DNA of 6,313 nt from an uncultured Collinsella sp. (GCA_900555955.1 USNA01000059.1:1-6313), one strand, 5' to 3'. Counted from the stretch's first letter, positions 1 through 6,006 are shown. Notes: generated from the letters alone by a model not told the origin. A program made the numbers and translations.

Positions 1-703
1 CGTGCTGGCGCGTGCGCGTGCGCCGCGCGGGGTCGGCGGGGCTTGCTACGCCGCCGGCGGCAAAGTTCACGACGGGAAGCTTGCCCGTGGCGTGGACATC
101 GCGCACCAGCTCGACCGGAACCTGCAGCTGCTTGGCAGCCTCAAAGAGCTCGTCGTCACGCAGGGCAACAACGTCGCGGATCTGCTTTTGGATCTTGCGC
201 ATGTGGCGCACAGCCTGGACGACGTCGCCCGTGCCCGGCTCGCCCTTGGTACGAATCATCGTGGCGCCCTCGGCAACACGGCGCAGCGCCTCGCCCAGGT
301 CGCGGGCACCGCAGACAAACGGGACGTCAAACTGGGTTTTGTCGATCTGGTAGACATCGTCGGCGGGGGAGAGAACCTCGGACTCATCGATGTAGTCGAT
401 ATCGATGGCCTGAAGGACCTGCGCCTCGACGATGTGACCGATGCGGCACTTGGCCATGACGGGGATGGAGACGGCCTCTTGGATGCCCTTGATCATCTTG
501 GGGTCGCTCATGCGCGAGACGCCGCCTGCGGCACGGATGTCGGCCGGGATGCGCTCGAGTGCCATGACGGCGCAGGCGCCCGCCTCCTCGGCGATGCGTG
601 CCTGCTCGGGCGTGGTGACGTCCATGATGACGCCGCCCTTGAGCATCTGTGCGAGCTCGCGGTTGAGTTTGACGCGATCGGCCTTGCTGGTCTGTTCTGC
701 CAT
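1..703 (-). CDS. pdxS: PdxS, pyridoxal 5'-phosphate synthase lyase subunit (3' end missing)
   Basis: PdxS is the cytoplasmic synthase subunit that makes pyridoxal 5'-phosphate from ribose 5-phosphate, glyceraldehyde 3-phosphate and the ammonia delivered by PdxT. The frame starts at the ATG read from 703, with AAGGGAG just upstream, and reads to the window edge (234 of about 290 residues). The TIM-barrel motifs of the family are present: GGVIMDV with Asp28, [10 protein letters not shown] (48-57), VMAKCRIGH with Lys85 (the family's sugar-phosphate Schiff-base lysine), YIDESEVL with Asp106, [10 protein letters not shown] with Lys153 (second lysine), and [13 protein letters not shown] near 212-224. 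Each key residue is offset by +4 from Bacillus numbering. From residue 225 the reading ([10 protein letters not shown]) no longer resembles the family, which should continue with a hydrophobic LMMQLG-like stretch; see findings. pdxT would be expected downstream, outside the window. It is divergent from a MocR regulator, which supports the assignment. Confidence 0.95.
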   Translation of the reverse strand, partial: MAEQTSKADRVKLNRELAQMLKGGVIMDVTTPEQARIAEEAGACAVMALERIPADIRAAGGVSRMSDPKMIKGIQEAVSIPVMAKCRIGHIVEAQVLQAIDIDYIDESEVLSPADDVYQIDKTQFDVPFVCGARDLGEALRRVAEGATMIRTKGEPGTGDVVQAVRHMRKIQKQIRDVVALRDDELFEAAKQLQVPVELVRDVHATGKLPVVNFAAGGVASPADPARRTRTRQH

Positions 704-768
704 GGTTGCTCCCTTGGTTGGCATGTGCTTTGCTTGACGGAACATCCTATCGGGGAGCTGGGTATGGC

Positions 769-797
769 GAAATACTCAGTTTTCGAGATAATGACAA
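769..797 (-). promoter_or_regulatory. Putative pdxS promoter
   Basis: Read on the minus strand, TTGTCA (797-792) and TATTTC (774-769) are separated by 17 bases and lie upstream of the pdxS ribosome site. The -35 is good (5/6) but the -10 is poor (3/6). That would suit a promoter needing an activator, as is known for pdxST under PdxR in several Gram-positive bacteria. Assigned by eye only. Confidence 0.4.
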
Positions 798-837
798 GGT
801 CAGACTAATACCAGATTGAATGACTTAATAAGGTCAG
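790..837. promoter_or_regulatory. Paired direct boxes AAGGTCAG, candidate PdxR operator
   Basis: AAGGTCAG occurs at 796-803 and again at 830-837, in the same orientation, 34 bp apart. Each box is preceded by AATGAC (790-795 and 819-824), directly in the first and after five extra bases in the second. The first box touches the proposed pdxS -35 and lies just downstream of a GATAAT (787-792) that could be the regulator's -10. The second box runs into the regulator's Shine-Dalgarno site. MocR-family regulators typically bind direct repeats in the divergent spacer, activating the target and repressing themselves; the geometry here fits. That this regulator binds them is an inference. Confidence 0.45.
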
Positions 838-841
838 GTGA
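836..841 (+). promoter_or_regulatory. Ribosome binding site that fixes the regulator's start
   Basis: AGGTGA lies seven bases before the ATG at 849. The frame is also open to a TTG at 816, but that codon has no comparable ribosome site and would place the start before the usual N-terminus of the GntR domain. The ATG at 849 is therefore preferred. Confidence 0.65.
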
Positions 842-848
842 TAGGCTC

Positions 849-2288
849 ATGCTTGACTACAATTTGGAAAAACGCGGCGAAGCATCGCTCTATGAGTATG
901 TTTACCAGCAAATTCGAGACGATATTGTTGCTGGACGCATTGCGGCGGGGGAGCATTTGCCGTCTAAGCGCGCCTTTGCCAGTCATCTGGGAATCAGTGT
1001 CATTACTATCGAAAATGCATATAGCCAGTTACTCGCTGAGGGCTATATTTGCTCAATGCCGCGTCGTGGCTACTACGCTTGCGAGCTTCCGGATGCACCG
1101 GTTTTGGCTTCGGCTGCGGAGGGCATCGACCGAGATGCCGTTTCTGTGGGTCCCAGCGCGCATGATGTCAACGGACAGGTTGAGCGATTCGATGCGCTTT
1201 CTCCTTCCGCTTTGGAGGCGGCGCGGCTTTGGCAAAGTGCGCTACGGGCGACGCTGGCATCCGAAGACGAGCGCGAAATCTTTTCGCCCGCACCGGCGCA
1301 GGGCACCGCCCGGCTGCGACGCGCAATTGCTCACCATCTGCGGATGGGACGGGGTATGAATGTCGACCCCAATAACATCGTTATCGGTGCGGGCGCTCAG
1401 CTGCTCGATACCATGTTGGTTCAGTTGCTTGGAGCCGACAAGGTGTATGCGGTTGAGGATCCGGGCTATTTGCGCCTGACGCGCATCTATCAGGCTATGG
1501 GCTGCCAAGTACGACATATCCCGTTGGATGACGACGGCGTGGACCTGAGCGCTCTGCAGAAAACTGGGACCGATGTCCTTCACCTTATGCCGTCCCATCA
1601 GTATCCGACCGGTCTTGTGACGAGCATTGCGCGTCGCTATGCGCTGCTGAGCTGGGCCGCCGAGCGACCAGGTCGGTATCTCATCGAAGATGACTTTGAT
1701 TGTGAGTTTCGCCTTGCCGGCAAGCCGATTCCCGCGCTCGCATCGATCGATGCCGCCCAGTCGGTTATTTACACCAACACGTTTTCGAAGAGCCTGTCAT
1801 CGGCGTTGCGTCTAGCGTACATGGTGTTGCCCGATGAGCTAATGGAGCGGTTTAGGCGCAACCTTGGTTTTTACGCCTCGTCGGTGAGCTCTGTTGACCA
1901 GGTCGCTTTGGCGCGTTTGCTGGAATCGGGTGATTACGAGCGGCATGTGAACCGCGTGCGCGTTCGTGCTCGCGAGGCGCGTGATGGCCTGGCAGCGATT
2001 GTACGGAAGGCGTTTCCGGCAGGGGAGGTCTCGATCGAGCATGCAGACGCGGGCCTTTACTGTACCGTGGCTGCAGAGCGCGGAGCGGGTGGAAGCTCTT
2101 TTGTGCGGGCCCTCACGCGCTCGGGTATCCCGTTCGTCGATGTCAGTGACTGCTATTGGTGTGCCGATGGCGCATCTGTCCCTGAAAACTCAAGTCAAAT
2201 TCTTGTTCAGTATGACGATTTGAGTCCAAAAGTGCTTAATACCTTGGAATTGCAGCTAATGGGAGCACTCTGCAACCTAAGTGAGTAG
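849..2288 (+). CDS. pdxR: MocR-family transcriptional regulator, PdxR type
   Basis: This 479-residue protein has the MocR layout: an N-terminal GntR winged helix-turn-helix (about residues 13-77, with LPSKRAFASHLGIS and ending in PRRGYYA), a linker, then a fold-type I aminotransferase-like domain (about 125-475) that binds pyridoxal 5'-phosphate as a sensor. Visible aminotransferase signatures are MPSHQYPTG, the IEDDFDCEF segment with Asp281 placed to contact the pyridine nitrogen, and TNTFSKSLSSALRLAY with Lys314, the expected cofactor lysine. Its position divergent from pdxS points to PdxR, the regulator of vitamin B6 synthesis, rather than GabR or other MocR types; this rests on context. 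The last three residues (Leu-Ser-Glu) and the stop codon lie inside the left end of a 119-bp repeat, so the native C-terminus may have been altered or extended by it. Confidence 0.85.
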   Translation: MLDYNLEKRGEASLYEYVYQQIRDDIVAGRIAAGEHLPSKRAFASHLGISVITIENAYSQLLAEGYICSMPRRGYYACELPDAPVLASAAEGIDRDAVSVGPSAHDVNGQVERFDALSPSALEAARLWQSALRATLASEDEREIFSPAPAQGTARLRRAIAHHLRMGRGMNVDPNNIVIGAGAQLLDTMLVQLLGADKVYAVEDPGYLRLTRIYQAMGCQVRHIPLDDDGVDLSALQKTGTDVLHLMPSHQYPTGLVTSIARRYALLSWAAERPGRYLIEDDFDCEFRLAGKPIPALASIDAAQSVIYTNTFSKSLSSALRLAYMVLPDELMERFRRNLGFYASSVSSVDQVALARLLESGDYERHVNRVRVRAREARDGLAAIVRKAFPAGEVSIEHADAGLYCTVAAERGAGGSSFVRALTRSGIPFVDVSDCYWCADGASVPENSSQILVQYDDLSPKVLNTLELQLMGALCNLSE

Positions 2289-2397
2289 ACCTTTGGAACT
2301 TTGGCGACCAGGCAGTTTTGTAACAAGCTATCTACCTGCGGTTTTGAAAAGCAGGATGACCGGCCTGCTCGGGATGTTCAAAAAAGTCTACTCACTT
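2279..2397. repeat. 119-bp inverted-repeat-ended element, copy 1
   Basis: The element begins AAGTGAGTAGAC (2279-2290) and ends with its exact reverse complement GTCTACTCACTT (2386-2397). Imperfect pairing continues inward: CTTTGGAAC pairs with GTTCAAAAAA, and CGACCAGGC pairs with GCCTGCTCG. A smaller internal hairpin is formed by CCTGC (2335-2339) and GCAGG (2351-2355). A second copy in the same orientation, also 119 bp, lies at 3698-3816; by eye the two match without gaps at about 98 of 119 positions. Bases 2286-2288 are the stop codon of the upstream regulator. It has no coding capacity and looks like a REP/MITE-like dispersed element. Without a T-tract after the stem it is not a canonical intrinsic terminator, although it could stabilise or end transcripts. 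Confidence 0.85.
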
Positions 2398-2430
2398 GCC
2401 GCGCAAAGTTCCCGCATGAGAAAAAATGGG

Positions 2431-2496
2431 GTTTTCAACAGGGCTTCGTCCAGCTTTTGGCAAGCTTTTGGCCAGTTGGGGAGGGCTGTTGAAAAC
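2431..2496. repeat. 66-bp palindromic structure upstream of the nuclease-like gene
   Basis: GTTTTCAACAG (2431-2441) is the exact reverse complement of CTGTTGAAAAC (2486-2496), 44 bases apart. The intervening sequence contains two direct copies of AGCTTTTGGC (2452-2461 and 2463-2472). A further AACAG follows at 2499-2503, so that the right arm also forms CTGTT-N8-AACAG. The structure is unrelated to the 119-bp repeat and fills much of the 180-bp space before the next gene. It could be an operator, a transcript hairpin or the remnant of another element; nothing in the sequence decides between these. Confidence 0.6.
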
Positions 2497-2579
2497 TTAA
2501 CAGTCCGTTCGGTGCCATTTTTGGTGCGTTCGCCCCAATGCGAGACAGGCTGGGTTGAAATTCGTGTTTTCCTGTGCCT

Positions 2580-3707
2580 ATGAAGGATTTACTTTGTGAC
2601 ATATCGGCTTTTAGATACTGGCGTTTGCCCCCTCAAGTCCGCGCTTTGTGTCCGCCGCTTCCGCGACCGGAAGAAGACCGGCAGCGATATGACCTCGCCC
2701 GTAACCCGACGGCTGCGGTTGCACTCGGCTTTCCGTTGTATACATTGGTTCGGACGAGAAGCAAACGGACATGCTCTGCCAGCATTAGGCAGCGGCTGTT
2801 CCTGGGCGAGCTTCCCAGGGAATCCGTGCTGGAAACGGAGCATGGATTTTTGATTACGTCTCCTCTACTGACGGCATTCATCATGTCGCGGCATCTGACG
2901 GATCTTCAGCTTCTTTTTGTGTTGGCGGAGATGTGCGCCCTGTTTGCGGTGTGTGCCCTGCCGGCGGCACTTGAGGCGGAGCTTTCGCGTGCAATTGATT
3001 CGGGCGCGATTTCGACAACGTTCGGTTGGGTGCGCTGCCCGTCCGAGGACGGCACCGCCTCAAATTTATGGCGTCGAGACGCTTTGGTTTTGGGCGGAGA
3101 CCTTGACCGTTTTTGTTCAGATGTTTGCGGGATGCGTTACGGCAATAGATTTATGGCGGTATCGCAACTCGTTCCATTGGGTGCCGCGTCGCCTTTTGAG
3201 GTCGAGGCGTATTTGCTACTTGCACTGCCGCGACCCCTGGGAGGCGAAGGTTTTTGCGGCATAGAGCTTAATGTTGAAGTGACGTTAAGCACAAGTGCTC
3301 GAGCGATTGTGGGAAAGTCCCGTGTATATATCGACCTACTTCTTTCTTCACCGGACGGTAAGCGACAGGTGGCCATTGAATGTCAGGGAAAGGCCTCGCA
3401 CGGACGCGCAGGGGATGGCTTGCGTGACGCTGACCGCATGACAGCCCTTCAGGCCATGGGCTACGATGTACTTCTCCTGACACACAGACAGATATCCGAT
3501 GAGGATAGATTCCGCGCGATCGTTAAGGCCATATGCAGGATGCTCGATGCTGAATATCGTGATAAAAGCCCGGATGAGCAAAGGGCTGAGGCATTACTCC
3601 GGTCTGAACTATTCGTTGACTGGACAAAATTGGGAGTAATCGACGGAAAGATGCACGTTAGACACAAAACAGCTCGATCGTGGACGGCTGCGGTTCTAAG
3701 TGAGTAG
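2580..3707 (+). CDS. AbiEi-like protein with C-terminal DUF559/Vsr-like PD-(D/E)XK domain, function unknown
   Basis: A 375-residue protein with no signal peptide or clear membrane segment. Residues 1-20 carry the motif DISAFRYWRLPP. The middle (about 70-130), with LGELPRESVLETEHGFLITS followed by a Leu-rich helix, resembles the segment after the winged helix in AbiEi-antitoxin-like proteins of actinobacteria. The C-terminal part (about 240-330) resembles a PD-(D/E)XK nuclease of the DUF559/Vsr type: Asp252 in YIDLLLS, then Glu267-Cys-Gln-Gly-Lys271 and His274, Asp283/Asp285-Arg286, and ALQAMGYDVLLLTHRQI. Domain naming is by memory of motif order, and activity is unproven. No AbiEii-like toxin partner lies beside it. 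The ATG at 2580 is chosen; a GTG at 2574 is equally open, and neither has a strong ribosome site. The last residues and stop come from repeat copy 2. Codon use seems less GC-biased than in the neighbouring dehydrogenase gene, which may indicate transfer. Confidence 0.75.
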   Translation: MKDLLCDISAFRYWRLPPQVRALCPPLPRPEEDRQRYDLARNPTAAVALGFPLYTLVRTRSKRTCSASIRQRLFLGELPRESVLETEHGFLITSPLLTAFIMSRHLTDLQLLFVLAEMCALFAVCALPAALEAELSRAIDSGAISTTFGWVRCPSEDGTASNLWRRDALVLGGDLDRFCSDVCGMRYGNRFMAVSQLVPLGAASPFEVEAYLLLALPRPLGGEGFCGIELNVEVTLSTSARAIVGKSRVYIDLLLSSPDGKRQVAIECQGKASHGRAGDGLRDADRMTALQAMGYDVLLLTHRQISDEDRFRAIVKAICRMLDAEYRDKSPDEQRAEALLRSELFVDWTKLGVIDGKMHVRHKTARSWTAAVLSE

Positions 3708-3816
3708 ACTTTTGGCACTTTGGCGACCAAGCCGTTTTGCAACAAGTCATTTACCTGCGGCTTTATAAAGCAATATGGATGGTGTGCTCGGCAAGTTCCA
3801 AAAAGTCTACTCACTT
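3698..3816. repeat. 119-bp inverted-repeat-ended element, copy 2
   Basis: This copy has the same length, orientation and ends as the element at 2279-2397: AAGTGAGTAGAC (3698-3709) and GTCTACTCACTT (3805-3816). Here the perfect inverted repeat extends by two bases on each side (CT at 3696 and AG to 3818). Inner arms ACTTTTGG and CCAAAAAGT also pair. The internal hairpin is the perfect palindrome GCTTTATAAAGC (3760-3771), at the same place as the different hairpin of copy 1. Bases 3705-3707 are the stop codon of the nuclease-like gene, again preceded by Leu-Ser-Glu. The two copies differ mostly by scattered substitutions, concentrated in the middle and right half, while the outer ends are identical. 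Confidence 0.85.
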
Positions 3817-3894
3817 AGTTTGTGACGAGAAATCGATGCCGAAGGCGGTCCTATTTCAGGGCGTATTTCAGCGCGTTAACGAGTCCTCGAGACA

Positions 3895-3927
3895 CAAAAA
3901 GGCCCGAACCATGCGGTCCGGGCCTTA
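3895..3927 (-). terminator. Intrinsic terminator of the rubrerythrin gene
   Basis: AAGGCCCG (3899-3906) pairs with CGGGCCTT (3919-3926). After one mismatch, ACC pairs with GGT around an ATGC loop. On the minus strand the stem is followed by five T residues (3900-3896). It lies about 33 bases past the rubrerythrin stop codon, in the right orientation. The nuclease-like gene points towards it from the other side. Confidence 0.9.
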
Positions 3928-3959
3928 TCGAGCTAGAGATTGTCTCTCAGGCGGCTGGC

Positions 3960-4520
3960 TTAGCCAAAGTAGCGCTTGAGCAGGCCGGCGAAAGCCTTGC
4001 CGTGGCGGGCCTCGTCGCGAGCCATCTCGTGCACGGTGTCATGGATGGCATCGAGGCCAGCGGCCTTGGCGCGCTTGGCAAGATCGGTCTTGCCGGCGGT
4101 GGCGCCGTTCTCGGCCTCAACGCGCATCTCGAGGTTCTTCTTGGTGGAGTCGGTCACGACCTCGCCCAGGAGCTCGGCGAACTTGGCGGCATGCTCGGCC
4201 TCCTCGTGGGCAGCCTTCTCCCAGTACAGGCCGATCTCGGGATAACCCTCGCGATGAGCGACGCGAGCCATGGCCAGGTACATACCGACCTCAGAGCACT
4301 CGCCCTCAAAGTTGGCGCGCAGGTCGGCAACGATGTCCTCGGAGACGCCCTCCATCTTGGCGACGCCCACGACGTGCTCGGCAGCCCACTCAAGCTGGCC
4401 CTCCTCCTGCTTCAGGAAACGAGAACCGGGAACGCCGCACTGGGGGCACTTAAAATCCTCGGGCAGCTGGTCGCCGTCGAACTCTTCCACATAACCGCAA
4501 ACGGGGCAAACAAACTTCAT
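3960..4520 (-). CDS. Rubrerythrin with N-terminal rubredoxin domain (reverse rubrerythrin type)
   Basis: Rubrerythrins are cytoplasmic non-haem iron proteins that reduce hydrogen peroxide (and in the reversed type also oxygen) to water with electrons from NADH-linked partners, protecting anaerobes. The 186-residue protein starts with a rubredoxin domain binding one iron through Cys5, Cys8, Cys25 and Cys28 (CPVCGY and CPQCGVPG). A four-helix diiron ferritin-like domain follows (about 45-185), with candidate ligands Glu74/Glu77, Glu107 and His110 in EEAEH, Glu135/Glu137, and Glu170 and His173 in DEARH. Rubredoxin-first order is opposite to classical rubrerythrin and matches the reverse rubrerythrins of clostridia. 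The start at 4520 has AAAGGA at 4533-4528. An in-frame ATG at 4625 is rejected because it would add 35 residues before the rubredoxin domain and lies upstream of the likely promoter. It has its own promoter and terminator, so it is probably monocistronic. Confidence 0.93.
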   Translation of the reverse strand: MKFVCPVCGYVEEFDGDQLPEDFKCPQCGVPGSRFLKQEEGQLEWAAEHVVGVAKMEGVSEDIVADLRANFEGECSEVGMYLAMARVAHREGYPEIGLYWEKAAHEEAEHAAKFAELLGEVVTDSTKKNLEMRVEAENGATAGKTDLAKRAKAAGLDAIHDTVHEMARDEARHGKAFAGLLKRYFG

Positions 4521-4604
4521 GATTCGATCCTTTCGATCGATGGCGATTGCGCGCTCGTCCGGTCCCATAAGGGCCCTCTCCAGACGTGCGTCTTGACGAG
4601 TTCT

Positions 4605-4632
4605 ATTATCCATAAATGCAACCAAATGTGAA
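4605..4632 (-). promoter_or_regulatory. Putative rubrerythrin promoter
   Basis: On the minus strand TTCACA (4632-4627) and GATAAT (4610-4605) are spaced by 16 bases, each 5/6 to the sigma-70 consensus. The predicted transcript would start near 4598 and have a leader of roughly 78 bases, which contains the short palindrome AGACG-CA-CGTCT. The promoter lies in an A+T-rich stretch (about 4601-4700) typical of a divergent promoter region. Confidence 0.6.
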
Positions 4633-4679
4633 GCCTATTAGGAATGATTTTTAATAAAACAATTTTGAGATATGAAGAT

Positions 4680-4693
4680 GTTGATTGATTAAC
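4680..4693. promoter_or_regulatory. Rex-like palindrome, distal copy
   Basis: GTTGATTGATTAAC fits the pattern GTTGA-N4-TYAAC and is close to the inner part of the known Rex operator (TTGTTAA-N4-TTAACAA), matching 11 of 14 defined bases when the flanks are included. It is repeated as an inverted copy at 4744-4757, 13 of 15 bases over TGTTGATTG-type arms, with centres 64 bp apart (about six helical turns). Rex senses NADH/NAD+ and represses fermentation genes. The assignment to Rex is inference. Confidence 0.45.
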
Positions 4694-4695
4694 GA

Positions 4696-4730
4696 TTGAC
4701 AGGCCGTCTTTGACCGCCGCTGAGTACAAT
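4696..4730 (+). promoter_or_regulatory. Weak candidate promoter of the alcohol dehydrogenase operon
   Basis: TACAAT (4725-4730) is a good -10 about 47 bases before the alcohol dehydrogenase ATG. The perfect -35 TTGACA at 4696-4701 is 23 bases away, too far for a normal sigma-70 promoter, and no better -35 stands at 16-18 bases. Either the -10 acts with help from a regulator or the real promoter was missed. It lies between the two Rex-like palindromes. Confidence 0.3.
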
Positions 4731-4743
4731 CGGTCGAGCAAAT

Positions 4744-4757
4744 GTTGACCAATCAAC
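4744..4757. promoter_or_regulatory. Rex-like palindrome, proximal copy
   Basis: GTTGACCAATCAAC forms the palindrome GTTGA-N4-TCAAC and with its flanks matches 11 of 14 defined bases of the Rex consensus. It sits after the candidate -10 and just before the ribosome site GAGGGAG (4762-4768) of the alcohol dehydrogenase, a position where a bound repressor would block transcription. Its partner is at 4680-4693. Confidence 0.5.
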
Positions 4758-4776
4758 AAATGAGGGAGTTTCCTTT

Positions 4777-5997
4777 ATGCATCTAGCCCGCCGCGCCTGG
4801 TGTCGAACGTATCAAACGGTTTTTCGCATCGCATTGCCGGTGCTGCCCTATACCGAGCCACGCATTTTGGAGCATGCCGAGGATATGCCCGCGGTGCTTC
4901 AAAAGCGCTCGATACAGCGGGTTCTTATGGTAACGGATCCCGGCATTGCCCGTCTGGGGCTCACGGCGCCGCTCGAGACGGCGCTCGCATCCAGGGGAAT
5001 TGGCGTTACGGTCTATGCCGAAACGCGTTCGAACCCCACGGTCTCAAACGTGGAGGAAGCGGCGGCGCTGTATCGCGAGAACGACTGCCGGGCCATTATC
5101 GGCTTTGGCGGTGGCTCGGCCATGGACTGTGCCAAGGGCGTGGGAGCACGCATCGCGCAGCCAAACAAGCCCATCAACAAGATGCGCGGGCTGCTGCGGA
5201 TTCATCGTCGCCTGCCGCTGCTCATCGCCGTTCCCACCACGGCAGGCACGGGAAGCGAGGTCACACTTGCAGCGGTAATTACCGATGGCGAGACGCACTA
5301 CAAGTACCCCATTAACGACTTTGTGCTTATCCCGCGCCTTGCGGTGCACGACCCCGAGTTTACGCGCGGCCTGCCCGCCTCCATTACGGGGCAAACGGGC
5401 ATGGACGCCCTGACGCATGCCGTCGAGGCCTTTATCGGGCGAAGCACTACGCCCTATACGCGCAAGATGGCGCGACAGGCGGTGCAGCTCATCCGCGACA
5501 ATTTGCTGGAGGCCTATGAGCATGGCGACAACATGCGTGCGCGCCGCAATATGCTTTCGGCGGCGTATAAGGCGGGTGTTGCCTTTACGCGCTCTTATGT
5601 TGGATACGTTCATGCCATCGCACACAGCTTGGGCGGGCGTTACGGGATTCCGCACGGCTTGGCCAACGCAATCATCCTGCCGCACATGCTTCGCGCCTAT
5701 GGCGAAGCTGCTGCTCCTAAGCTCGCCGAACTCGCCCGCATGGCCGGCATCGTGCCGGTTAACGCGCAGGACAGCCTGGCGGCCGAGGCCTTTATCGATT
5801 GGGTCGATCGAATGAACGCCGCCTTGGACATTCCCAAATATGTCTCGGGCATTCGCCGCTCCGACATTCCGCAGATGGCGGCGCATGCCGATGCCGAGGC
5901 CAATCCCCTGTATCCCGTTCCGCTTTTGATGGACCGTTTGGAGCTCGAGCGTATGTACGAGGTCGTCGCGGGTGGTATGTTTGAGGACGAGAACTAG
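4777..5997 (+). CDS. Iron-containing alcohol dehydrogenase (group III family)
   Basis: This 406-residue cytoplasmic enzyme belongs to the Fe-dependent alcohol dehydrogenases, which interconvert alcohols and aldehydes with NAD(P)(H). The N-terminal nucleotide-binding domain shows FGGGSAMDCAKG (110-121, beginning just after Gly109) and PTTAGTGSEVT. The helical C-terminal domain carries the metal ligands expected from FucO-type enzymes: Asp210 and His214 in GMDALTHAVEAF, His279 in YVHAIAHSLGG, and His293 in GIPHGLANA. All four are present, so the enzyme should be active. Length is normal for the family (about 380-410). The ATG is preceded by GAGGGAG at eight bases. The stop codon overlaps the ribosome site of the aldehyde dehydrogenase nine bases later, so the two are an operon. 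The natural substrate (ethanol, butanol, propanediol or other) cannot be read from the sequence. Rex-like sites upstream suggest control by the NADH pool. Confidence 0.93.
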   Translation: MHLARRAWCRTYQTVFRIALPVLPYTEPRILEHAEDMPAVLQKRSIQRVLMVTDPGIARLGLTAPLETALASRGIGVTVYAETRSNPTVSNVEEAAALYRENDCRAIIGFGGGSAMDCAKGVGARIAQPNKPINKMRGLLRIHRRLPLLIAVPTTAGTGSEVTLAAVITDGETHYKYPINDFVLIPRLAVHDPEFTRGLPASITGQTGMDALTHAVEAFIGRSTTPYTRKMARQAVQLIRDNLLEAYEHGDNMRARRNMLSAAYKAGVAFTRSYVGYVHAIAHSLGGRYGIPHGLANAIILPHMLRAYGEAAAPKLAELARMAGIVPVNAQDSLAAEAFIDWVDRMNAALDIPKYVSGIRRSDIPQMAAHADAEANPLYPVPLLMDRLELERMYEVVAGGMFEDEN

Positions 5998-6006
5998 GAG
6001 GGTGCC

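Noticed and set aside
2..808. Long open frame on the + strand opposite pdxS
   Set aside because: The minus strand encodes a clear PdxS with its ribosome site; the + frame is a GC-rich shadow with no recognisable motif.
2279..2397. Repeat copy 1 as a canonical intrinsic terminator of pdxR
   Set aside because: The stem ends in CACTT with no following T-tract, and the pairing spans over 100 bases with an interrupted interior.
2580..3707. AbiE-type toxin-antitoxin pair
   Set aside because: No nucleotidyltransferase-like AbiEii gene overlaps or follows; the next gene is rubrerythrin on the other strand.
2279..3816. The 119-bp repeats as integron attC sites
   Set aside because: Gene-then-imperfect-palindrome order and length resemble large attC sites, but the ends lack the RYYYAAC/GTTRRRY core boxes and the repeat ends are long perfect inverted repeats; no integrase is present.
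2279..3816. CRISPR array or insertion sequence
   Set aside because: There are only two repeats, 1.3 kb apart with a gene between, no short regularly spaced repeats, no transposase motifs and no visible target-site duplication.
4521..4625. Longer rubrerythrin starting at 4625
   Set aside because: The added residues precede a complete rubredoxin domain, and the upstream ATG lies ahead of the likely -10; the ATG at 4520 has its own AAAGGA site.
3822..4631. Long + strand open frame across the rubrerythrin region
   Set aside because: It is antisense to a well-supported rubrerythrin and runs through its terminator and promoter.
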